Origin: Pseudanabaena sp.
GTDB taxonomy: Bacteria; Cyanobacteriota; Cyanobacteriia; Pseudanabaenales; Pseudanabaenaceae
DNA length: 64,000 nt
Assembly (NCBI GenBank): GCA_003249015.1
Contig: QBLS01000003.1
Location: 124,001-188,000, forward strand
Direction: 5' to 3'
Shown here piece after piece: positions 16,693-24,323 of this stretch. The notes below the pieces were generated by a model. The model saw only the letters and a list, made by a program, of their open reading frames with translations, was not told the origin of the DNA and ran no database searches. Numbering within the stretch: position 1 is the first letter of the stretch; every line of letters begins with the position of its first letter. The position numbers were made by a program, and so were the translations under genes.

Positions 16693-17390
16693 GCGACCTC
16701 CATTGATACTACAGATTCTATATAGCAGTCTGGTCAACATCACTGGCTTGCGACCTCCCGGTTGGTGGCTTGCGGGGTTTCCCCCTTATCCTACCGTTCG
16801 GTGCTGAAAAAAGATTAAAGCGATCGATTCGCTCAACCGTGTGATCATGTTTGTAGCGAGGAGCCGTAGAATCGCTGAGGAGCAGTAGGACAAACCCCAA
16901 AACTCAGCAGTGCGATCGTCCCTACGACCAGACCTAGAGCATCGTCCACAAAGATCTCGACAAGCCAAAAAGCTGGATGTATCGTTGAGATCAGGCGGTA
17001 CGATCGCTCCTGTGAGCACCGTTTCATAACACGGCGTTGCAACGGACGAAACCAAGAGTAGGGTAGGATGTTGAAGCAGGTCGATCGCCGCCGTTGAACT
17101 AAGCCGTTATAGCGAAACGATACGCCCATTAAGGCTGTCTGTTTCTAGTCGAGATTACACAAGCAAAATGGTTCGCTTCGTTGTTTAGTTCTGAGAAGTT
17201 ATCGGCGATTCCTTTCAGGATACTTGCCGCCGCAAAGTCAAATAATTGTTTAGCGATCGCCTAGAAATCATGAGTCATGGTAATAGCGATCGGTTTTAGA
17301 AGATAGATTGTTGATGCGATCGGATAGAAATTATGAATCATGGTAATAGCGATCGCCACTTTACAAAAATCAAACAGGGATCGCATTATT
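16693..17390. other. 698-bp region with a possible decayed gene and HIP1 repeats
   Basis: On the minus strand between about 17130 and 16780, overlapping frames change hydrophobic character mid-way (a stretch ending TGAIVPPDL in one frame, FWLVEIFVDDALGLVVGTIALLSF in another), as if a membrane-protein gene had taken frameshifts. I could not identify it. From 17250 to 17360 there are two tandem copies of the HIP1-bounded repeat that recurs downstream. Confidence 0.35.
17250..17362. repeat. HIP1-bounded dispersed repeat, two tandem units
   Basis: The unit runs GCGATCGCC-TAGAAATCATGAGTCATGG-TAATAGCGATCG, then a spacer ending AGATAGATTGTTGATGCGATCG, then a second GATAGAAATTATGAATCATGG-TAATAGCGATCGCC. 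Related copies are at 17998-18068, 19282-19320, 20543-20635 and 22598-22650. Confidence 0.75.
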
Positions 17391-17720
17391 TCAGAACTGG
17401 GGTTTGATGTGAGTGTTCCATACTTCACGCAAGTTATCAGCATCTTCTTGAGATAGCTGCCCTAATTTGGTAATTAGTAAAGATTTCTCTAAGCAATCAA
17501 GTCGTGATAAACGCACTGTTGAGGCAACTCGTAAACCACTGGTTGACCAGTCTTTTAGCAAAACATCGGTTTTTGTTCTCGGCTGCGCGGATGTCACTGC
17601 GGCTAATACAACATCATCTCCATCTAGCCAAAGAATTAATACGGGTCTCTTTTTTGAAGATACGCCATTTGTAAAAGGAATTGCTGCAACCCAGATTTCT
17701 CCTGCCTTAATAGTCGTCAT
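17391..17720 (-). CDS. MazF/PemK-type endoribonuclease toxin
   Basis: 109 residues from the ATG at 17720, which has AAGGA 5 nt upstream; an ATG at 17732 is weaker. MazF-fold features are GEIWVAAIPFTNGVSSKKRPVLIL at the start, the TSAQPRTKTDV loop and the strand STVRLSRLDCLEKSLLITKLGQLS. Such toxins cut mRNA at short motifs and are held inactive by the antitoxin encoded just upstream. The gene overlaps the antitoxin gene by 14 bp. All expected regions are present, so the toxin looks intact. Confidence 0.82.
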   Translation of the reverse strand: MTTIKAGEIWVAAIPFTNGVSSKKRPVLILWLDGDDVVLAAVTSAQPRTKTDVLLKDWSTSGLRVASTVRLSRLDCLEKSLLITKLGQLSQEDADNLREVWNTHIKPQF

Positions 17721-17913
17721 ATAATCCTTCATCTTCTGACGAATAACTTTTTAAAAAGGCATCATGGGCGCGATCGCCTGTTTCCGATTTTGGCTGAATA
17801 GTGATGAGCCATTTACCTTTGCCGATTCCTTCTATTATGGAGCTAGGTATTGTAAATTTTTCTCCGTCTTGAAGCTCTATTTCAAAAGCTAATTGTAATA
17901 ACTGGCTTTTCAT
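17707..17913 (-). CDS. antitoxin partner of the MazF-type toxin
   Basis: 68 residues directly upstream of, and overlapping, the toxin gene. The N-terminal half (LAFEIELQDGEKFTIPSSIIEGIGKGKWLITIQP) is beta-rich and could form a small swapped dimer. The C-terminal tail (SYSSEDEGLYDDY) is acidic and probably disordered, as in toxin-neutralising tails. It is not a standard AbrB-type MazE. The identification depends on context and on the tail. Confidence 0.7.
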   Translation of the reverse strand: MKSQLLQLAFEIELQDGEKFTIPSSIIEGIGKGKWLITIQPKSETGDRAHDAFLKSYSSEDEGLYDDY

Positions 17914-18229
17914 ATTGTGTAGATACTAAAAATATTTAAAATCCTAACATAGAGTTCGGTTGGGGTTTTAGAGCGATCACCCCCAAAACATCCCGATCTC
18001 CTAGAAATCACGATTCATATTAATAGCGATCGCCTTGAGAAGATAGATTGTTGATGCGATCGCATAAAAAGCAACCGCATAAAAAATACCAAGCCTTAAC
18101 CATCAAGTATCCTGAGAATTAGTAAATAAAAATACTTAGACTTGAAATGATTGCTGTGTAAGCCATCGCTTGCAGCTATTAAAACAATATAAGATTATCT
18201 TGCATCTATGATTTTGGTTTAAAGTTATT
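17914..18229. repeat. 316-bp gap with a HIP1-bounded repeat copy
   Basis: Between the divergent antitoxin and aldolase genes. At 17998-18068 is a copy of the dispersed unit (TAGAAATCACGATTCAT ... TAATAGCGATCGCC ... AGATAGATTGTTGATGCGATCGC). The rest is AT-rich, with promoters not resolved. Confidence 0.6.
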
Positions 18230-19123
18230 ATGTTGAGCTCGACTAGAGAACTTCTAGAAACCGCACGACGCAATGCCTACGCGATCGGAGCTTTTAACGT
18301 CTACAACTTAGAAGGCGTAAAAGCAGTAGTAAATGCTGCCGAAGCCAGTCGCAGTCCTGCAATGCTGCAATTACATCCCAGCGCTCTCAAATATGGCAAA
18401 CTTCCTTTAGTAAGAATGTGCATCGAAGCGGCGAAATCAGCAAATGTACCGATCTCAATTCATCTCGATCACAGCACTTCCGCTATTGATATTCGCTTAG
18501 CACTGGATGCAGGAGTGCGATCGATCATGGCTGATGGTTCGCCTATGCCCTACGAGAAGAATTTAGAATTCACAAGAGATATGACCACGCTCTCCCATAA
18601 GTTCCATGCAGTCGTCGAAGCTGAAATTGGTAGAATTAGCGGAACAGAAGATGGTTTGACGATTGCCGAAAAAGAGGCAAAAATGACCGATCCAATTCAA
18701 GCCCTTGAATTCGTTCATTTAACAAAAGTTGACGCGATCGCTGTCACCATCGGCAATGTGCATGGTGAATATAAAACTTCCCCTCGTCTAGATTTTGCAA
18801 GGCTTGAAAAAATCCGTAGCCTTGTTGATATTCCCTTGGTTTTGCATGGGGCATCAGGATTACCTGCGGAAATGATCCATCGGTCGATTCAATTGGGGGT
18901 TTGTAAATTTAATGTCAATACAGAAGTGCGCCAAGCCTATATGCAAGCACTCAAGGTAGAAATCTGTGGCGATAGCCCTAAGGATTTGTTAGAGATTGCA
19001 GGTGAAACAATCGCTGCTATGCAAGAAGTGATCATTGAGAAGCTAAATCTATTTGGCTCTGTCGGTAAGGCTCATTTACATGAGACACCCTATGCACAAA
19101 TGTTGTCTAGTCAGATCTATTGA
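18230..19123 (+). CDS. class II fructose/tagatose-bisphosphate aldolase family protein
   Basis: 297 residues, a zinc-dependent TIM barrel. Metal ligands are recognisable in HLDHST (about 82-87), in VEAEIG and in the two later histidines of GNVHGEY and HGASG; the phosphate loop FNVNTEVRQAY is also present. The sequence is closer in length and motif spacing to KbaY/GatY and FbaA-short types than to the main CbbA aldolase. The substrate (fructose- versus tagatose-1,6-bisphosphate) cannot be fixed. It stands alone. A decayed devA copy starts right after it. Confidence 0.87.
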   Translation: MLSSTRELLETARRNAYAIGAFNVYNLEGVKAVVNAAEASRSPAMLQLHPSALKYGKLPLVRMCIEAAKSANVPISIHLDHSTSAIDIRLALDAGVRSIMADGSPMPYEKNLEFTRDMTTLSHKFHAVVEAEIGRISGTEDGLTIAEKEAKMTDPIQALEFVHLTKVDAIAVTIGNVHGEYKTSPRLDFARLEKIRSLVDIPLVLHGASGLPAEMIHRSIQLGVCKFNVNTEVRQAYMQALKVEICGDSPKDLLEIAGETIAAMQEVIIEKLNLFGSVGKAHLHETPYAQMLSSQIY

Positions 19124-19140
19124 GCTTATTACCCAATGCG

Positions 19141-19282
19141 ATCTCCATGCTGGCGAAATCATCATCACGACGGAGCCATCTGGCTCTGGTAAAACTACAC
19201 TCCTGACGCTTTATCGCCGATCGCATTGTCTATATGGAAGATGGCAAGCTCGTATATTGAAACTGGTCATTAATTAATGGCA
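19141..19282 (+). pseudogene. devA remnant with internal deletion
   Basis: Bases 19143-19211 match devA bases 15102-15171 (the segment that encodes HAGEIIIMTGPSGSGKTTLLTL), and 19212-19282 match devA from about 15640 to just past its stop, including the CATTAATTAATGGC tail. About 470 bp of devA between the two parts is missing and several substitutions have accumulated. It is not functional. It is co-oriented with devA, which lies 4 kb upstream. Confidence 0.85.
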
Positions 19283-19320
19283 TCTCCTAGAAATTATGGC
19301 TCATGGGAATAGCGATCGCA
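19282..19320. repeat. HIP1-bounded dispersed repeat, single unit
   Basis: ATCTCCTAGAAATTATGGCTCATGG followed by GAATAGCGATCGC, abutting the end of the first devA remnant. Confidence 0.6.
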
Positions 19321-19406
19321 ATATGGGAAAACTTTTGAAGACCTTTTTGAAGCACCGCACTAAATCACTGATAGTTCAAAGTAATTTTGGCGGAGGTATT
19401 GGTTAA

Positions 19407-19426
19407 AATAGTTAATACGTTAAGTA
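19407..19426. promoter_or_regulatory. candidate MarR operator, copy 1
   Basis: ATAGTTAATACGTTAAGTA lies 18-37 nt upstream of the marR ATG. The same motif with one change is at 19960-19979 before the next gene. It contains an inverted TTAA-TACG-TTAA core. Confidence 0.6.
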
Positions 19427-19443
19427 TCTTTGCTTATATCCCA

Positions 19444-19911
19444 ATGCCTAGCTCATCCTCGGACGCTGATTTCCTTCAACAATGGCAATATGCTCTTGCT
19501 CCTTATAACTTGGGACATAAGCTTAAACTTGTATCCCAGTTAATGTATCGAGATTTCTTAGAAAGACTGGAACCTTACGGATTAACTCCATTTCATTATT
19601 TAGTTTTATGTTGTCTCTGGGAAGAAGATGGGCTTTCAACGACTGGGATTGCAGATAAACTAAAGCAATTGGGAGCAACGTTAACTGGAGTAGTTGATCG
19701 AATGGAAGAGCGTCAACTAGTTGTAAGAGAGCGGAACTTAAGCGATCGCCGAGTTGTCCAAATTTGGCTGACCGAAGAGGGAAAACAGCTTATGAAGGTC
19801 TTGCCACCTATCGGAGCTGTAACGCTTGAGAAAGCAACTAAAAATATTTCAAGCGCGGAGCAGGAAATGTTTGCGAAAATATTGGATCGGATAATTCAGA
19901 ACCTAGCTTAA
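19444..19911 (+). CDS. MarR-family transcriptional regulator
   Basis: 155 residues from the ATG at 19444; a TTG at 19387 would put the start upstream of the operator-like motif and is rejected. The winged helix-turn-helix is clear: HYLVLCCLWEEDGLSTTGIADKL, LGATLTGVVDRMEERQLVVRE (recognition helix), then RNLSDRRVVQIWLTEEGKQL (wing with the D-x-R pattern). A 20-bp motif is shared by its own upstream region and that of the membrane protein behind it, so it likely represses both. The effector is unknown. Confidence 0.9.
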   Translation: MPSSSSDADFLQQWQYALAPYNLGHKLKLVSQLMYRDFLERLEPYGLTPFHYLVLCCLWEEDGLSTTGIADKLKQLGATLTGVVDRMEERQLVVRERNLSDRRVVQIWLTEEGKQLMKVLPPIGAVTLEKATKNISSAEQEMFAKILDRIIQNLA

Positions 19912-19930
19912 GAATTTTAATGTTCAAGGA

Positions 19931-19979
19931 TTGACAGATGGATAATTGCTTAATATATTAATAGTTAATACGCTAAGTA
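19931..19979 (+). promoter_or_regulatory. promoter plus MarR operator copy 2
   Basis: TTGACA (19931-19936) and TATATT (19954-19959) are spaced by 17 bp. The motif ATAGTTAATACGCTAAGTA begins at 19961, right after the -10, so a bound MarR dimer would block transcription of the gene at 20004. Confidence 0.7.
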
Positions 19980-20003
19980 ATTATCTGCGAGAGGATAAGT
20001 GAA

Positions 20004-20531
20004 ATGCTCAAGTTAAATGTCAAACAAAAAAACTGGTTATTGTCAGCACATATTAGTTTTGCTGCCCTTTGGACAGGAGCCGTCCTTAGTATGTTTATTT
20101 TGTCCTTCAAAAATATAAATTCAACTAATGCACAGGCTCTTTACACGCTTAATTTAGCAATTAATCTCCTCGATGATTACATTGTGATTCCCTCTGCGAT
20201 CGGTTCAGTTCTTACAGCCACATTTCTTTGTTGGATGACTAATTATGGATTTACTAAATTCTACTGGGTGATTACAAAATGGATTGTCACAACAGGATTG
20301 GTCGTTTTTGGAACATTTTGGCTTTTCCCTTGGGGAAATGTTGCTGAAAATATTTCTTCTGAAGAGGGATTGCAGTCTTTCCACAACTCTATCTATTCTT
20401 TTGATTCTCAAGGTGTTTTGATTGGAACTATAATTCAGGCTTTTTTTCTCATCTTCGTTATCGGTATCTCAGTTTTAAAGCCTTGGGGAAGAAGACCGAC
20501 CAAAGAGCAAGAAAAAGTCATAGCTGATTAG
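20004..20531 (+). CDS. DUF2269-like integral membrane protein
   Basis: 175 residues with four membrane segments (about 10-32, 60-80, 88-108, 135-158). The start NWLLSAHISFAALWTGAVLSMFIL, with a His in helix 1, and the WVITKWIVTTGLVVFGTFWL segment resemble DUF2269 and related small multi-helix proteins that may carry haem or transport. Function unknown. It sits behind its own promoter with a MarR-type motif and is probably the main target of the upstream regulator. Confidence 0.7.
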   Translation: MLKLNVKQKNWLLSAHISFAALWTGAVLSMFILSFKNINSTNAQALYTLNLAINLLDDYIVIPSAIGSVLTATFLCWMTNYGFTKFYWVITKWIVTTGLVVFGTFWLFPWGNVAENISSEEGLQSFHNSIYSFDSQGVLIGTIIQAFFLIFVIGISVLKPWGRRPTKEQEKVIAD

Positions 20532-20542
20532 CCGATTAGTTG

Positions 20543-20635
20543 CGATCGCCTAGAAATCACCACTCATAGTAATAGCGATCGACTTTAGGAGATAGATTGT
20601 TGATGCGATCGCCTAGAAGTTATGACTTATGGTTG
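20543..20635. repeat. HIP1-bounded dispersed repeat, two units
   Basis: GCGATCGCCTAGAAATCAC...TAATAGCGATCG, spacer ending AGATAGATTGTTGATGCGATCGCC, then TAGAAGTTATGACTTATGG. It has the same order as the copy at 17250-17362 and runs directly into the second devA remnant. Confidence 0.75.
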
Positions 20636-20637
20636 AA

Positions 20638-20711
20638 GATCGCATTGTTTAAATGGAAGATGGCAAGCTCGTTCCTAATATTGAATCTGGTCATTAATTA
20701 ATGGCGATCGC
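20638..20711 (+). pseudogene. second devA remnant (3' end only)
   Basis: GATCGCATTGT...AATGGAAGATGGCAAGCTCGT...AATATTGAATCTGGTCATTAATTAATGGCGATCGCC matches the last ~65 bp of devA and its downstream bases (about 15645-15717), with one change that creates an in-frame TAA. It is too short to encode anything. Confidence 0.8.
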
Positions 20712-20752
20712 CTAAAATCGCAATTCTTTCGGACTATGGATTAGCAATATTT

Positions 20753-21322
20753 TTATAGCGATCGCAGGAATTTGACTAGCTCCCTAAATGATGGGCAATA
20801 TTTAGAACATTCAACCATATCCAGCTTTTTAGCTAATTCAGCATTTCTGTTAGTCCCATAACTTGGCTTTCCATTTTTCCCAATTGATAACTTTTTAAGA
20901 GCCTCTTTTGGGCTTTTAATTTGGTGAGGGTTTGGATTTGCTTTGCATTTTTCGCCACCAATTTCTTTGATAATCTTTGAATCAGACCAAAACCAAGCCT
21001 CTAATTCTTCAATGGGAATACAGATATGCTTGCTAAAGCTATTCACCACAGAAAATAATGGTTCTAACTCTGATCGTAATGTATCTTCATCTTTAAGGGA
21101 ACCATTCGGAGAACGATCCAAATCCTGAACAACAATAAAAACATTACAACCTTTGTTAAAAAGAACTTTAAGTTCTCTTGAAAGCTTCTTTTTGGCAACA
21201 GATCCCCCAGATGTCCATTTTTTTATTGTTACATTTGAGTCAAGCACACGATGAATAATTTCTCGAACTGCATCCCAGTCCGTATCATCTTCGGTAATTA
21301 AACCTATTTTAATGTTACTCAT
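20753..21322 (-). CDS. DUF4276 family (TOPRIM-like) protein, partner of the AAA ATPase
   Basis: 189 residues from the ATG at 21322. The N-terminal strand IKIGLITEDDTDWDAVREII supplies a Glu followed by acidic residues and VFIVVQDLDRSPNG supplies a D-x-D, together the metal-binding layout of TOPRIM domains. The mid motif IPIEELEAWFWSD is characteristic of DUF4276. TOPRIM proteins beside AAA ATPases are nuclease effectors in several phage-defence systems (for example OLD-type and PARIS-type). The gene overlaps the ATPase gene by 8 bp. Nuclease activity here is inference. Confidence 0.78.
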   Translation of the reverse strand: MSNIKIGLITEDDTDWDAVREIIHRVLDSNVTIKKWTSGGSVAKKKLSRELKVLFNKGCNVFIVVQDLDRSPNGSLKDEDTLRSELEPLFSVVNSFSKHICIPIEELEAWFWSDSKIIKEIGGEKCKANPNPHQIKSPKEALKKLSIGKNGKPSYGTNRNAELAKKLDMVECSKYCPSFRELVKFLRSL

Positions 21323-22514
21323 CGAGAATACCACTGTAAATCCATTCCCCTAAGTTACCTTCTTCAGAAAGGTATTCAATAATGCTGTGAATATCGTCTT
21401 CAGCTAATTTACGAACAAATGTCTGTCCGTTCTTGCGGTGCACTAGATTAATTTTTTCTGGGCTAGCCCATGCGACTACCTGTGGCGAATGAGTTGAAAT
21501 AATTAAATTTTGACCGTAAGTGTAAGTCTCGATCTCATTGAGTAACTTTCCTAACATTGCTGGATGAATCTGTGCTTCGGGTTCCTCAATGATTATTGTT
21601 TTACCCTGATTTGACGCAATTATTTCGGTGAGAATTGACAGAACTCGAAGAGTTCCGTCTGAGAGTAATCCAATATCTACGCCATCTAGCTTTACTGAAA
21701 AGATATATTCTCCTTCTTCTTGAAATGACTTTAGCTCGGTTATTTTGCCAAGTCCAATTCTTTGACAAACACTTTTTAGTTCGTCAAGTTTTTCTGTTTC
21801 CATAAGAATCAATATTTGGCGAAGTATTAGTCTTGGGAGGTCATTATATTTAAAAGGAAAAGTTTTTCGCGGTACTTTGAGTACTTCCTCTTCACGTGTT
21901 GACCTTCGACGAACAAGAGAATTGTTGAGTATATTAATTCCCTGTAATACTGCACGAATCCATAGAATTACGGCATCGGCATGTGATTTTAGCGATTGAG
22001 TTCCTGTAATATGCAATCTTCCAAATAAGCTAGTACTTACAATAGTAATTGGATCACCATCATTGTTTAAAGTGGTTACTCCACTCTTCGTAGTCCATAG
22101 AATTTCTTTTTGTTCATCAATATATTGACACCAATCATTCCAAGAAAATCGATCTTCTTCTGAATCATCAACTGTAGAATAATCTAATTCGCTACCCTTA
22201 TTAAAAGGAGATATAGTTACAACTTCATAATTATATTTGAGCCGACGATGAGTCGGTGTCAAAAGCTCAATTTCTAATATCTTGGGGATATTGTTGATAT
22301 CATTTTGTGGAACTTGGTTAAACTTACCCAGAGCAAATGATGATATAGCTTCAAAGCCTTCAATAATAGCTGATTTTCCAGATCCATTGCGACCAACTAA
22401 TACTGCTACACCATCGTGTAAAGACACAGTAACTCGATCACCCAAAACAGACCAACCGTCAAGGGTAAATGATAAAAGGCGAGGCTGATTTGTGCTGGAA
22501 TCTAGGTTAGACAA
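21315..22514 (-). CDS. AAA15/AAA21-type ATPase
   Basis: 399 residues with an SMC/OLD-like ATP-binding fold: Walker A VGRNGSGKSAI (about 38-48), a helical insert, the signature-like LLSDGTLRVLSILTEI, Walker B TIIIEEPEAQIHP and the STHSPQVV histidine loop. The start is a TTG at 22514, supported by GGAAAGGA about 8 nt upstream; there is no ATG before the Walker A. It overlaps the DUF4276 gene, implying a two-protein complex. I saw no HIP1 octamer in the gene and its composition is AT-rich, which points to horizontal transfer. Confidence 0.85.
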   Translation of the reverse strand: MSNLDSSTNQPRLLSFTLDGWSVLGDRVTVSLHDGVAVLVGRNGSGKSAIIEGFEAISSFALGKFNQVPQNDINNIPKILEIELLTPTHRRLKYNYEVVTISPFNKGSELDYSTVDDSEEDRFSWNDWCQYIDEQKEILWTTKSGVTTLNNDGDPITIVSTSLFGRLHITGTQSLKSHADAVILWIRAVLQGINILNNSLVRRRSTREEEVLKVPRKTFPFKYNDLPRLILRQILILMETEKLDELKSVCQRIGLGKITELKSFQEEGEYIFSVKLDGVDIGLLSDGTLRVLSILTEIIASNQGKTIIIEEPEAQIHPAMLGKLLNEIETYTYGQNLIISTHSPQVVAWASPEKINLVHRKNGQTFVRKLAEDDIHSIIEYLSEEGNLGEWIYSGILDE

Positions 22515-22597
22515 AATAAAGATCCTTTCCCAATACTAATCGTTTTGATAAATTCTAGTCGAATATGTCTAAGTCTGCCACAAACGAAACAATAGCA

Positions 22598-22650
22598 TCA
22601 GCGATCGCCTAGAAATCACGACTCACGGTAATAGCGATCGCCTTCCTTTA
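22598..22650. repeat. HIP1-bounded dispersed repeat, single unit
   Basis: GCGATCGCCTAGAAATCACGACTCACGG followed by TAATAGCGATCGCC and a diverged TTTAGATAGA. It lies between the ClC gene and the AAA/DUF4276 pair and with the copy at 20543 flanks that pair. Confidence 0.7.
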
Positions 22651-22669
22651 GATAGAACGGAATTTGGAA

Positions 22670-24001
22670 TCAATCGACTTTAGCTTCAAGTCGCGATCGT
22701 TGTGTTGAGATCATATTGAGATTTAGGGTAAGCAAAAAACTGGTTAGACTAGAAATTACAATTACAGGAACCATGGCAGTGTCTGATAACACACTGAGAA
22801 TCACAGTAGTACTGATTGGAGTTTTGGTGATTGCCACATTAACCGCTGCCATCATGCAGACCATAGCGATCGTGGGATGAACTTGAGGAATCCCCAACGC
22901 GATCGCTAAACCCACCGCAGCACCTATGTAGAACAAAGGAAAAATAAACCCACCACGAAACCCAGAATGAAGAGTGCAGCTAATCGCTAACATTTTGGCT
23001 AAACCAATCACCAGCAGCATCGTTACCCCAAAAGTTGAACCAGTTTCAATAATTGTTTCAATTTCGCGCTCACCAAAAAATAGCGTCTGAGGAAAAACTA
23101 AAGCAATCAACCCGATCGCTAAGCCGCCTAGAGTAGCTAATAAGATCGTCTGATGTTCTAACCGATGAGCAAGAGAACCTACAGTGCGAAAGATCAATAC
23201 AAATAAGGCAGCCACAGCCGCTCCAATAGCTCCAAGAACTAAACCTTCTGCTAAATTAATTAATGTCAGCGGCGGAATCGAATTGAAGTGATACATTCCA
23301 CCAATCGATAACCCAGTAGTCAAACGAAACACCGTAAAACTAAGAATTGCAGCCAAAGTTGCGGGAATCAACGCCTCGTAGTATTCCAGTCCACGTCGAT
23401 GGGGAAGTTCCAGCGCAAATAATGCACCTCCCAAGGGCGCACCAAAGAAAGCACCTAAGGCAGCCGCCATGCCACAAAAGGTGAGTATGCGCGTAGTGCG
23501 TATTGTCAAATTAAGTTTACTCGCCAGCCAGCCACCGATGCTCCCGTTAACCTGTACTAGTGGCGCTTCAGGCCCTGCGCTGCCGCCTGCGACAATCGAG
23601 AATAGAGAGGCAACTACCATCGCAGGTGTTTGCTTGATGTCGATTCTGCCTGGATCATGCACCTTCTCGACCACAAAGGCAACTTCACCAGGTAATCCCA
23701 TGAAATATAGAGTCAGTCCAACCAGAAATCCACCCACTGTAGAAGTAATCCAGACATAATTTGAGACGAGCCATTTGGATGAGAAGTAGGGTGAAAGTAA
23801 ATCTGGAATTGTATGCCATAGCAGATGCATTGAACTTTCTAGTAAGGAATAATATGCCGTTGCCACAATACCGCCGATGATCCCGATCGCTGCTGCACAG
23901 AGGATTGTTTTGTTATAGTCCAATTCTTGAGAAATTGATTGAGAAGTTAAGTCATCTTGAGCAATAATCGCCTCAGTTGAGTTTGCAGAAGTTAATGACA
24001 T
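22670..24001 (-). CDS. ClC-family anion channel/transporter
   Basis: 443 residues with 10 or more membrane segments. ClC landmarks are GGSAGPEAPLVQVNG (about 139-153), AAALGAFFGAPLGGALFALE and HSGFRGGFIFPLFYIGAA. The first selectivity motif (GSGIP) is not recognisable, and the position of the gating glutamate (GREGP in E. coli) is Ala142 here, with a Glu two residues later. This suggests a divergent ClC subgroup, possibly with altered coupling or selectivity. No CBS domains are attached. The gene stands alone; its paralog at 37996 is a much larger fusion. Confidence 0.87.
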   Translation of the reverse strand: MSLTSANSTEAIIAQDDLTSQSISQELDYNKTILCAAAIGIIGGIVATAYYSLLESSMHLLWHTIPDLLSPYFSSKWLVSNYVWITSTVGGFLVGLTLYFMGLPGEVAFVVEKVHDPGRIDIKQTPAMVVASLFSIVAGGSAGPEAPLVQVNGSIGGWLASKLNLTIRTTRILTFCGMAAALGAFFGAPLGGALFALELPHRRGLEYYEALIPATLAAILSFTVFRLTTGLSIGGMYHFNSIPPLTLINLAEGLVLGAIGAAVAALFVLIFRTVGSLAHRLEHQTILLATLGGLAIGLIALVFPQTLFFGEREIETIIETGSTFGVTMLLVIGLAKMLAISCTLHSGFRGGFIFPLFYIGAAVGLAIALGIPQVHPTIAMVCMMAAVNVAITKTPISTTVILSVLSDTAMVPVIVISSLTSFLLTLNLNMISTQRSRLEAKVD

Positions 24002-24323
24002 GAATTTTATCTACCTAATTCTTGCTCAAGCAGGGTAATTAACAATATTTTGGGAGTAAAATGAATTTTTATAAAGTCTACTTATCTAAATAGAGTTACT
24101 GTGTGTAAGACATCACAAAAACATCCCAAAACAAGGAATGCCTACACCAAATGCGTGACTGCTTGCTCAAAGCAATGTTGTTCAGTTACAAGAGGTTGTT
24201 GATGATTCCTTCAATGCATAACATGATTATTGGAACCGAAAATATTTAGAGATTTTTGTTGAGAGGCGATCGCTTGTCGCTAAACTAAACAGTTAGATTT
24301 ACCTTTCGAGCGGAGGAGCTAAG
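24002..24323. other. 322-bp intergenic region, nothing distinctive
   Basis: A divergent promoter region between the ClC gene and the AlkC-like gene. It is AT-rich, with one HIP1 octamer near 24266 and no hairpin, repeat or small ORF that I can support. Confidence 0.5.

Noticed and set aside
16730-16800. tRNA-like or structured RNA around the CCTCCCGGTTGG...GGGGTTTCCCCC stretch
   Set aside because: Some short complementary runs exist, but no cloverleaf, anticodon stem or T-loop consensus could be drawn.
17250-22650. CRISPR array
   Set aside because: The repeats are few, unevenly spaced by kilobases, and bounded by HIP1 octamers; there are no regular spacers and no cas genes.
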